Shown piece by piece: positions 25,185 to 37,100 of a DNA stretch of 64,000 nt. Below the pieces are notes generated by a model. That model did no database searches. It had not been told where the DNA came from and saw only the letters and a list, made by a program, of their open reading frames with translations. The stretch lies in assembly GCF_003589595.1 (NCBI RefSeq), contig NW_020653851.1, positions 21,627,260 through 21,691,259 on the forward strand. The letters are read 5' to 3'. This DNA is from Hyposmocoma kahamanoa (lineage: Eukaryota; Arthropoda; Insecta; Lepidoptera; Cosmopterigidae). How positions within the stretch are numbered: position 1 is the first letter of the stretch; each line of letters begins with the position of its first letter. Made by a program: the position numbers and the translations under genes.

Positions 25185-28100
25185 GTAAATTATTTATTGT
25201 ATTAAATTCTCTGCTTGCTTTTTATTACAAAGAATATTAATCAAAGAAGAAGAAAAAGAAATATGTAACAAATTTAAAAAATATTTATTTTAAAGTGGTA
25301 ATCTATCTATCTATTTATTTATGTAAGACAGTAGATGAGAACTGTTACTGCATTGCAAACCACAGTGTCGTGATTACCTGTTTATGGTTTTGAAATTAAG
25401 AAGCCTAATTTATTTTAAAATATATAAATAGTATCACATCTTTTTTTTTATACAGTTTTAAGAGGCCTGAAAAGTTTGGGCATTAATGTCGGCCTCGTAA
25501 TGTATGTATACATATAAATAAGTCTCCTATTTTATCTGTCACTACTCCCATGTGAGGTAATGCTCCTCATCAGAAAGCAAGACCTCACATAGGAGTATAA
25601 AGCTTCAGCACACTTCGTCAACGGGTTGCTCATCATTAAATTTAGCTCTCCCACCTGACCAATGTCCTTCAATTGATATTGGGTTTGACAGCACGCATAC
25701 CGATCACATCCCTTTAAATAAAGCATGTCCTCCAACTTGTTACAGAATTGGCATTGAGGGGATTCGGCCCTTCTGATTCATGAAATAGTAAAACTTACCG
25801 GATCGAAGGAATTTTTTCTGAGTGTTTTTTCTGAGTGTTCGATCTTTGTATTAATAATTATAACAAACTAGTGGAGTAATTTCCCAAAAAAATAATTGAA
25901 TATCAATTCAATAAAAATTTAATTAATACAGTGAATAGCGACATCTCTCGCCAGGACTGGTAGCTGTAAAGGTACTAACTGGGTGATAAATCTGTAATAG
26001 ATTTCTCATAGATGGCGCTACGACTATAGTCGTCACAAAATAATAGATCATATTTGACACATGTCATCGCAACGTAAATAGTGATGTGAACTGCAATATC
26101 GGTAACCAGTTTAAACGATTCTCACGAGAAATCGATTAAAAATTTTAGGAGTTTGTAATCGTTTAGGTTATTTTTCTGTTCATTGCTTTTCAGTTCTAGA
26201 TATATCAATCAACATTTATTTAAACGTTATACAGTTTAATAGAAATAATAAGTAAGTATTTTAAGTGAGCACAACGGCAACCTGTACTTGTTGTTGTATT
26301 GTAGTTATACATTAGCATAGTTCACGAGGATAACCTGTACGTAAATAACAAAATTCTGAAGTAAAACAAAAGACCTCCTTATTGGAATTTTTTATTTATC
26401 AACGTCATCGGAAGATGAACCAAAACCATCTGTTGAGCTAGTTTCACCAGTCCATATAATTAACTCGTTTTCAATTAAATTATCAATATTAACATCTCTG
26501 TCAAAATCTTCTTTTATTAGTTTTCTAGTTTTTTCCACCACCTTTCTCCAGTCTTCCTTTGTTACTTTAGTACATGCTTCCTTTAATAAAGTCATCATTT
26601 TTTTTGTGGAGAACGGTGGCTTAGTATTATTACGTCCTGCGTAGCCTGTAAAAAAAAAACACTGTTGTAAAATAGTAATGTTCCTTCACAGTGATATTAC
26701 AAATTCGAAAGTTTATATGTTACCTCTTTACATTTGTACTTTATTAAAATATGCTACTAGTACAAAATAAGTCTTAATATATACGAATTTAAAATAACAG
26801 TATTAAATGCAAAAATATTAACCTTTAATTTGAGCCCAAATCAACTCAATAGCATTGTATTGACAGTGGTACGGCGGTGTCCTTATAATTTTATGTCCAT
26901 GCTCAAGTGCCAATTCATCAATTTCATACCTAAGTTTTGTAGGTCTATGCTCTCGCACTAATCTTAACAATTCCACTTTCAATAGCTCCATGTCAGCTTC
27001 GACACCATTCCTCTGTAGCCATGCCACCAAATCAGCCTTTTTATTTGCCTGAGTCGGCGCTCGATCTATTTGAACCGAATGATACGATGCATTGTCCATA
27101 ATTATTGTACATTGTTCGGGGAGGTTCTGAAGTAAAGTTTTAAACCACTCTTTAAATTTGTTTGCGTCCATTTCTTCGTGATATTCTTTTGTACTTTTTG
27201 ATTCAAATGCTAGTAAAGCATTATTAACGAAACCTCCCCCGGCTGATCCAGCATGGCAAATTATGAGGCGACCACCTTTTCCCATTGGCACTTTCGAGCT
27301 GGATGCTTTAGTGTCGTCGGTCCATGATTGTGGTACTGTGTGGTTTGAGTTCAACCAAGTCTCATCGATAAACACAACATTATCCCAATTTGTAATTTTA
27401 TTCATTTCTCTCAAAAATGAAACTCTTTGTAATATTAAATCATGTCTTTCCATCATAATATTTCTTTTGTCAGACTTCTTGTATTTAAAACCAATTTTTT
27501 TCAAAATTGTAATCAGTGAGGTAGCACTCCCAGTAAATAAGCCAAGCTCTCGAAGTGATACCAACAATTTACTCACAGTAGGGTACTCGTGTCTAGTATA
27601 ATATGTATAAACATGGTTACGAATAGCGTCTGCATCGAACGTGTCGATACCTGTTACAGGCTTGCTTTTCTTCCTCTTTCTAGGCGTATGTAATACGTTT
27701 TCTTGAGAGCCGGAAGGCCCATATTTTTCTTGTATGATGGTGTGTACCGTTCTTTTGCCGATTCCAAGTGCACTTGCGACGCGATTTTGCACTTGTGTCA
27801 CTGGTAATAGAGGTCCACCATTAAGTGACTCCCTTTCGAAATAGTCGTGTAATTTCACAACCAGTTCGCGAGTCTGGCTATTTAAAGCACGTCCTCTTTT
27901 CGACATGTTGAAAAAGAGTTCACACAGAATCAAGTCCAAAATATCCAAGCCAAGGTCAACGAGATTGAAAATAGAAGTAGTCCAAAAGCACAGCCGAGTC
28001 ACAAGAAAAAACACCACGAATAACCAAGCGTACAGTCAACTTCCAAGACGGCGAAAGACTGCGCGGGCGCCGATGCAGAGTGACGCTAAATCGACATCAG

Positions 28101-31100
28101 TGTTGCCGTTTCAGAATTTGCGATAAAGAAAAGGAAATACAAATCTGACTTTACGGTTCTGTCTACTATAAATACTAGTATACTCAGTCTAATTTTGTAA
28201 GCACTTTAAAATTTTTGTTTTTGTAATTAAATAAGTCATTTTTTTAAGTGAAACCGATTTGACTCGATGATAGTCGGCGCGTATTGGTTACAACATTATT
28301 ATTAAAAAGAATTATTTCTTTGTAGACTGAAGATGTAACTGTTTATAAGACGTTTCGGAGTAACCCAAAATTGGATTTTATTTTGGAATTCCTGCGAAAA
28401 TAATACTTGAAATATGTTTCTTTCATAATGTATAGACCTTCAATAAAATTTATGTATTTTTTTAAAACCCAATAAGTTATTAATTGCTTATTTACTGTTT
28501 CGTTGATTGCATTCAAAGTTACATACTATCGACTGGTTTAGCTGTCAAATATGATCTATTATTTTGTGACGACTATAAAAAGTCGTTGAAAGACCAAGTA
28601 CAAAGACACGACCCAAGCACATAGAAAAATTCGTGAGGTCCGTTGGTTCGTTCCGTGGCTTAGTTGGTATAGCGTCTGGCACGGTATGCAAGAAGACGTC
28701 GGTTCGAATCCGACCGGATCGAAGGAATTTTTTCTGAGTGTTTTTTCTGAGTGTTCGATCTTTGTATTAATAATTATAACAAACTAGTGTAGTAATTTCA
28801 CAAAAAATAATTGAATATCAATTTAATAAAAATTTAATTAATACAGTGAATAGCGACATCTCTCGCCAGGTCTGGTAGCTGTAAAGGTACTAACTGGGTG
28901 ATAAATCTGTAATAGGTTTCTCATAGATGGCGCTACGACTAAAAAGTCGTTGAAAGACCAAGTACAAAGACACGACCCAACCACATAGAAAAATTCGTGA
29001 GGTCCGTTGGTTCGTTCCGTGGCTTAGTTGGTATAGCGTCTGGCACGGTATGCAAGAAGACGTCGGTTCGAATCCGACCGGATCGAAGGAATTTTTTCTG
29101 AGTGTTCGATCTTTGTATTAATAATTATAACAAACTAGTGGAGTAATTTCACAAAAAAATAATTGAATATCAATTCAATAAAAATTTAATGAATATAGTA
29201 AAACCATTGACTTACAATTATATGGACGTCGGGTCCGCGCTAAAAAGTGTCCGCACTTGTAAGGCGCTAAAATCGTATACAGAGCGCGACACTCCGCTTT
29301 AGTCTTCATTTGTTCTACTGACAGCGCGATACTGCGATGACATTACAATTTAAATTTCGAATAGGTTGATTTGGGACATTTTTTTCGTGGTTTTTGTATT
29401 AGACCCGTCGTCCATTTATTTGTAAGTCAATGAGTAAAACTTATTTAATGGAATGTGACCAGAATGCGGTCTAAGAGCAATTATTAACAGTGACTTGGAT
29501 AGTCTACCCTCCTCAAACCAGGGCTTTCTTGGAGGACACAGAGATCTCATCATAGCTCTAGCCCATTGATCCATACTTAGGTCCCTTACAAATGGGATAA
29601 GTTCTGTGGCAAAGGGCATACCGGATGGTTCCAACGGCTCGGAAATAGCCTCCCTTGCTAGTCTGTCTGCTACTTCGTTTCCTAGAAGTCCGATATGTGA
29701 TGATATTGAAGTGTTATGTTAATATTATTGGACAATAGGTTAGTCATTAATTTTAATGCCTCATATGCTATTGCCATGCCTTGACCTCCAAAGACACATC
29801 AAACCAAGTGCTGAAGTGCACTTTTAGAATCAGTGAGAATAACAATTTTTTTTGTATCCACAGAACTAACAAAGGATAATGCTTCCACTATGGCAAATAA
29901 CTCCGCTCTCATTATGCATGCTTCATAACACAATTTGAGTTTGAATGATACTTTTTCTTACGGGTCATAAAAGGCCACGCCAACACCATTGATGTCCTTG
30001 GAACTATCAGTAAAAATCCTATAGTAGCCACTGTATTTAAGAGTTCAAAACTTATTTACACAATTATTTAAATACACCGTGTTACATTGTCCCTTGGGAG
30101 TGGTCAGGTTGGGTATCCTGTCTTTTATGCAGTTATTTATATCTATGTACGACATCCAAATTTCCATATAAAACATTTCCAATTTGTTATTTTTGTATAC
30201 ATCTCTATTTTCTAAATTGTTACAAGCTTCAGTTAAAGCTGGTTTTGCCTTATTATTCCAGTAACTAATTATGTTACATTCTGCGGTTAGATCTTGAATA
30301 CTTCGTACACTTACTTTTTTAGTAAGAGATACTGTGGATAACCAATATTTATGTGCCAACCAGTATCTACGCACAGCCAGAGGTGGTATGGCCAACTCAC
30401 ATTCCATTACATGTATCGGTGTAGTTCGAATGAATCCCCCACAGATACATAAGGCTTTATTTTGTAAGAGGTCTAGTTTACGTAAGTGACAGCTCTGAGC
30501 TGAGTTAGCATACAAAAAACTTCCATAATCAATTTGGCTTTAAAAGAGAAATGTCCTTCTCATAAACTTTAGGTAACACCCCAAGAGCAACCTACGAGTA
30601 CTTTTAAAATATTAAGATGTTTATAAATCTTTTGATACAACTGATTTATGTGAGAGTTCCAAAGGAGCTTGGAGTCTAGCCATAAGCCCAGATAATAAAT
30701 TTTTTTATGGTTATTTATTACTACACCAACTATGTCTAATTCTAAATTAAATTCTCTTCTGGATCTATTAAACAAACAGGCTTTACTGTTTCCCTCTGAT
30801 ATACAAAGTCCAATATTTCCCAGCAACTCCGCAAAAATACAGATTACATTCCTAATATCACTAACTGCAGATTGAATTGATAGTACATCCTTGAAGCTAA
30901 TGTTTGTAAAAAACACTTCTATATCTGACCCCGTTAATAAGTGACAAATGATCCCTACTCCCAATTTAGAGATATACAGAAGCAGCCCTTACTATAGGGT
31001 TGTAGTCATATATAATAAATTACCAGACACTAAAAAGTTCTGACCATTACGCAACATTTAAAAGTATATCGTCGTCTTAGAGTGAATACCTTGTATTTTA

Positions 31101-34100
31101 TTTCTAAGTAATTTTCAAGATGAAGATAAAAATGTGTTGTAAAATGTAGTAAACACAATAATGTCTGTGGTTAGCATTTTAATTAATCAAATTATACCAC
31201 TTGCAGGTACCATATCACTTTAATAATATATTTGAGCAAGAAGTTAATAAGTTGTTCTTCAACAAAAATCATTAAAAACGAACTATGTGAAAATGCATTT
31301 GCAAAGTCTTCACTCTAAGGCGACAATATTCAACTTATTACTGGCCTGTAACCATTACTACTCCGTAGAAGAGTTCAGATAGACAGTTCTAAGGAAAATA
31401 AATATTCTATCACCCAAGGGCCACCTTCATATAATTTCTAATAATATATATAGAAGTAACTTTTTAAGAAAATAAATTTTGTTTTNNNNNNNNNNNNNNN
31501 NNNNNNNNNNNNNNNNNNNNNNNNNNNNNNNNNNNNNNNNNNNNNNNNNNNNNNNNNNNNNNNNNNNNNNNNNNNNNNNNNNNNNNNNNNNNNNNNNNNN
31601 NNNNNNNNNNNNNNNNNNNNNNNNNNNNNNNNNNNNNNNNNNNNNNNNNNNNNNNNNNNNNNNNNNNNNNNNNNNNNNNNNNNNNNNNNNNNNNNNNNNN
31701 NNNNNNNNNNNNNNNNNNNNNNNNNNNNNNNNNNNNNNNNNNNNNNNNNNNNNNNNNNNNNNNNNNNNNNNNNNNNNNNNNNNNNNNNNNNNNNNNNNNN
31801 NNNNNNNNNNNNNNNNNNNNNNNNNNNNNNNNNNNNNNNNNNNNNNNNNNNNNNNNNNNNNNNNNNNNNNNNNNNNNNNNNNNNNATTGAAGGAAGGGAA
31901 GGCAGAGGAAGATTGAGAAAAAGTTAAAGTCGTGTTGTATTAGGAACTCAAAGATAGGGCGCTGAAGAGAGCTGGTTGGCTTTACGGTTACTTCAGTAAC
32001 AAGAGCCTAATTCTTAAATAAGAAGAATGTGCTATTCTACTTCAGTCACAATCTTGGGAAGTTGATTTGGTAGCCCGAGCGTCTTGCTCTATATTTAACC
32101 ATGTCTGAAACACTGCACGATTTTTTGCTTTTAATCGATTTTTTGGATAATAATCGATCATATGTCTCTGAGTCGAGCCACCGACCGGGTCGTATGCTCG
32201 TGAACCTATTTCATAAAAATCGCTACAAAATTAATTTTCATAAAAAGAAAAATGATTTTGACAGCCTTTTTAGCTTCAGTTGGTTAAAGCTTTCATTTGG
32301 AGTGATACTAGCCAGTGAGAGTAGACGTTCAGATTATGCAGAAGTTGCGACAATCGCCAAATATTGTAGCCTATTGTGCTTAGGTGTTGCTAAACTGCTT
32401 TTTTTGCAGGCCAATGTAAAATAGGGGTTCAGAAAGAGACTTTTTTTGTTTAAATTATGAATACGATCTAGACGATTTGATTCGGCTTAATGTTGAATCG
32501 ATTTACTTAAAATTCGCATTGAAATGAATTAATATTTCCTCCAGCTCAATGTTCACTCTTCACCTGTTGAAACAGCAGTGAAAGCATGAAACTCTAATGT
32601 TACACATTAATAGCAATTACAAATACATTTGACAAGTTCTGCCGGGACTTAGAAGTGTTGTACATTGTAATTTTAATTAATGTGTTTTTGTTATTGGCTC
32701 TGGATATTTGCTAAATTAATGTATGGTGAGATGTAGGCTGATAAGTAGTTATACTATAAAATACAGAGCTTAATGAACTTTCAGGATTGCAACCGACCAG
32801 GTGGTTTAGAATGCACGGACAACACACACGCTGTTGCTGATATTATTTTCATGCCACTCAGGGTGAAGGATACTAAATGGTAAGTATTAAATCTGTCATT
32901 TTTTGCCTTAAGCTTCCATTACTATCAGAATCGATGTCGCTAAAACTCACACATTCTTAATTTGAAAAACTACAAAATCTTGATTTTGATTGGTCGTAAT
33001 TACAAATTTAAAAAGAAATAACAAATTCTGGATTGGTAATATAATTTAAACTTTACCCTGTTGGCATATCGTTGAAAGTTCAATACCATCAATACCTATT
33101 ATTACAAGTTACGACGTTTTGATATTATATTGAAATTTCAATCCATGTGCTGCCATCTAGCGGTTTGTTGCTGAACGACGACAAATTGGCAAGAATCGAC
33201 TATATTGCAGCGGTGTAAGCTTTACGTTCGTTTCTTGTAACAAAAAATTATTTCGATAAAGTCAAAATTGAAAATTTATTATAAAAGACTTTCCGATGAT
33301 ATGAATTTCCACCACGGGTAACATTTTTGGTGCGGCTATTATTTTTGCACTCCAACATGGCACAATAAGGCGTTTTTCTTTTTTATAGAATTTGCACGAA
33401 AGAATAACACAACCATACCATATAAAGCGAAATGGCGGACTTACCTTAGATAGGTCTTTCGAGACCTATAGTCGGCACGCGTCTGACGCTAATTTACCGC
33501 TTCTACTGTATTTGTTGTTGTGTGGGTTCAATAATATCAATACGTGAAACTAACTAGCTTAAATTGGATCTTTTTTATAATATCAAGTGACGGGACGAAC
33601 AAGTCGAGCGCCTGATGGTTGACTTCACGCCTGTTCATAACAGTTGCAGTGCCACTAAGACCTTTAAAGCGCAAAGATCTGAGGGGCACTGCCAATACGC
33701 CCGTCACCCTGAGACAAGTTGACAAGTCCCACGTGCCTGTAATTTCACCAGCACCCTTACCCTTCAAAACTGGAACACAGTAATACTGACATTACTGCTT
33801 GGCGGCAGAAATAGGTAAGGTGGCAGTGCTACTTTGGACGAACTTTTTCACAAGAAGCTCTACTGCTACTAAAGGGTCTGATCTGGGTGGTAGCATTCCA
33901 AGAGTTAATTTCCTTGTTTGTCGTAATCGTGTGTAATGTCGGAAATTCCGGAAGTAGGTACTTTAATGTTATGACGGCGTGTCGTAAGTATCAAAAATAG
34001 TTCTATCTACTCCAACAGCTCAAAGCATCATGCATTTTGTCAACCAATTAACAGATGTTAGAAATTGTAATTACGAGATGCTTAAAATACTATTTCATCA

Positions 34101-37100
34101 TAGGAACTGGGAGGTCCTTGTAGTGACATACGACGGCAAGCTGCGCGGGTACTTGGTCTCTCAGACTGATGGATTCAAGCTCCATCACACGTTCCGCTTC
34201 GGCGGCGCGGGTGGAGTTTCTTCAATGACGTATTGCGAGGCGCACTCCACGTTGTATGTGGCTGGGGTTCCACATAGTGGCAGCAAGGTAACTATTGAAC
34301 AATCCATAGCATTCCTTAAAAGGTACACTGTGAGCTACATAACATCTGAAAGTGAGAGGTGAAGAATCACAAGTGCCTTTTTTTACATATCCTTTTATAG
34401 AGAATGAGGCTCTAATGGCGGCCACGGTCTACCTGAGAAGTCTCCCTGCAGGTGTCCCTGGAAAGGTTATTGATGTTATTGACGGACACAGTGTTTTCCA
34501 TCACACTGATTTACATTTACAGGACCCTACATCCCCCCTTAGCGCGGGTATAACCGCGTGGCGCATTTTGAACGACGACCCGTTCTACAAGCTATCGGTG
34601 GTCTCCGACCAGCTGGAGATGCAGCTGGCCACTGACCGTTTCCAGATGTACATTCCATTTATATCATCGAAGAACCTAGTGAGTTTTTATTTACGATTTC
34701 TTTGATTATTCTTTAATACACCACATAAACAAATAGAGGATAAATGAATAGAACAGCATCAAAGTTAGATGGCTTGGTATATAAGAATAACACAAGACAA
34801 GAGGGATATGTAGGTACAAAACCTCTTGCTACTTCTTTCATTAAATGGTTTTGTCAATCTCGATGAATGTATTGGGTTTACTTTGACCTCGATTTACAAT
34901 TTTATTCCCTTTTTGTTGACAACTTAGTGTTAAGTAGTCATTTTGTCTTATCAGGCTTTCATAGTTCACATGGTGCTGTCGCCGGATGGCAGTAAACTCG
35001 TCTGCCTACACTGCAACGGCGATATATCGGTGTGGCGTCTGCCAGTTCTGAAACAGTTGTACCGCTGGCCGTTGGTTACTCAGCCACAATGCGATCTGGA
35101 TAACCCACTGGTGATAGAGGAGAAGGCGGTGAAGAAGGATATGTCCTCGTATTATGCTGCTGATGTCAATTGGTGGACTAACGAAGTGAGTACTTTGTTT
35201 TACAATTAGCCTTTTGTAATGTAAATGTCGCGGTTACTTGCTATGCGTGATAGAGGAATGATACTCGTGATGACATTACTACTCGTATAACATTTATTTG
35301 GCGAGTTGTGTAGTATGGGGAAATCCGAAACCATAGAAGATACAAGGTAACTGTCTTAGAAATCATGAAGTCTTTTTTGTGTAAACAATTTTGGCATAGT
35401 CAATTTTTCAACAACAATATACTATAATTTAACAAACGCACTACGGAGACAAGAAAACATTCGCGTTTGAGAAACGGAGTACGAATGACATCTATGGCGG
35501 CGCAAAAAATGTTTTTGATCCCGATTGTGTTACCAGTGTCATAAAATTATTTACAACCTTAAACATAGTTTAAAAAACAAATAAAATAATGTGAATTGTT
35601 CTAAGTTTTATCAGATTACAGCTTGAAAAGACTTCTAAACGTTTATTATCGTCAAAAATAGGAAACTACCATTTAAAAAGTATCTTTATTATCGAGTTCT
35701 TAGGTTTTCGCGATTGTTACACATAGGAAATGAAACGATTTTTCAGGTCCCAGGTAAAGGGCCCGAAACGTCGGTTTGTTTGAAATAACAAATATACGCG
35801 ATTTAAATCCGGAAAAATAGTTTCATTTCCTAAGTATCTTTTTTGTTCAGTTAACCCCTTTGTTTACGTTTTGGATATCTAATGGTGATTCATATTGCAA
35901 TGGGATTTTTAGATTTTTGTCCTAACGGTGAATTCAAATTCATAATGTATGAAGTCTTGTTTACATAAAAGCCGTGAAATATGCAAAGCTAGAATAATGG
36001 ACTGTATTGGAGAAGATATATGCCCAGCACTATGGTTAATAGTAAAACTTTGTTTTCAGGAAATAATACTGTCGCGGTTCAGCGGCGCTGTGACAGTGTG
36101 CGATATCAAAGACATGATTAACATCTTGGGGAAGAAACCGGAGTTCTTTCAAGGCGCACCTCATGTAATTATATCTCACTAATCAAGTATAAGTGTGAAC
36201 TACAGGCAAGTTTGTCAAACTTGTTTGTTTATTGCGCTGTTTAATAATTTGTGGTGCAAAGTGCACTTTTTTTTATAATATCGAGAGACGGGACGAACAA
36301 GTCGTGCGCCTTGTGGTAAGCTACACGCTGTCCACCACTCATCAGTTATTGGCAAGTTTAGTTGCCATCGTAAACAATACCTCCCGCTGTGAACTTTTTT
36401 CCCGCTTATTTTAGCGCGGTACTCGAATTGCCTTCATATTTTTGCTAGTATTGTTCGATATAACATATTGACTGGATCTTGATATAGGGTAGAGTAGAAA
36501 TCTATACATATAAAATTGAATGTTTCTTTGCGTCTTTGTCCCCTATACCATATACATAGATAAGTAGTGTAACTCCATACAAACGTAGCAGCGCGTCTTG
36601 TATGTGTATACACACACATTCTATTGTAGTATTGAAGCGGCCACTCGATGTTTAAAAAAATTACATTAACTAGAAAACTTGTTTATTGTTGTGTTTGTGG
36701 TTAGTGTCTTTTTTATTATATCTAATGACGGGACAAACAAGTTGTGCGCCTGTTGGTAAGAGACACGCCTGTCCATGACAGTTGCAGTGCCACGTGTACT
36801 GTTATTTATTTATATACAGTGCTTCTACTTTAGCAATGTCTCTCGGCAAACTTCGTGTTTCGGCTAGACCGGACGCTTTCAGTCGAGTTGGAAGTATATC
36901 GAGTTGCTATTACATTTTTATTTATTATCCAACTTTGTCCTGGTACTTCCACCTTAATTTCTGCCGCCAAGCACTAATGTTCCGGTTTTGAAGGGTAATT
37001 GTGCTGGTGAAATTATAGGCACATGTAACTTATGTCTCAGGGTGACGGGCGCAGTGACAGTGCCCTAGAGATCATTGTAACTGTTCTGCACAGGCGTGTA

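Larger units (their letters stand above)
26027..28575 (-). mobile_element. IS630/Tc1/mariner-group DD82E transposon, apparently intact
   Basis: 2,549 bp. Both ends carry the same 33-bp inverted repeat without mismatch, starting TAGTCGTCACAAAA. TA duplications sit at 26025-26026 and 28576-28577, and removing the element restores the neighbouring repeat sequence CGACTAAAAAGTCG seen in the sister unit. It encodes one two-exon transposase on the minus strand. The DD82E spacing is that described for the Sailor group (from memory). Confidence 0.93.
25798..29194 (+). mobile_element. Tandem tRNA-related repeat (three units, about 364 bp each)
   Basis: Unit 1 is 25801-26026 plus 28576-28716, split by the DD82E transposon (365 bp without it). 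Unit 2 is 28717-29080. Unit 3 is 29081-29194, truncated. Each full unit contains a tRNA-like segment with A box TGGCTTAGTTGG (28656-28667) and B box GGTTCGAATCC (28701-28711), then a T-run. The array is bordered by ATAGTAAAACTTA at 25785-25797 and by the same bases starting at 29195, so it probably arrived as one multimeric retroposon. Confidence 0.85.

Noticed and set aside
27907..28017. N-terminal extension of the DD82E transposase
   Set aside because: Hydrophobic, not family-like, and the internal ATG at 27906 starts a normal basic N-terminus.
28647..28716. tRNA gene
   Set aside because: A and B boxes are present, but the same segment recurs inside a 364-bp repeat and does not fold into a clean tRNA; it is tRNA-related repeat sequence.
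32101..32424. 107-codon open frame upstream of NBAS exon 4
   Set aside because: No recognisable domain, no splice logic, lies beside the assembly gap in intron sequence; most likely chance.
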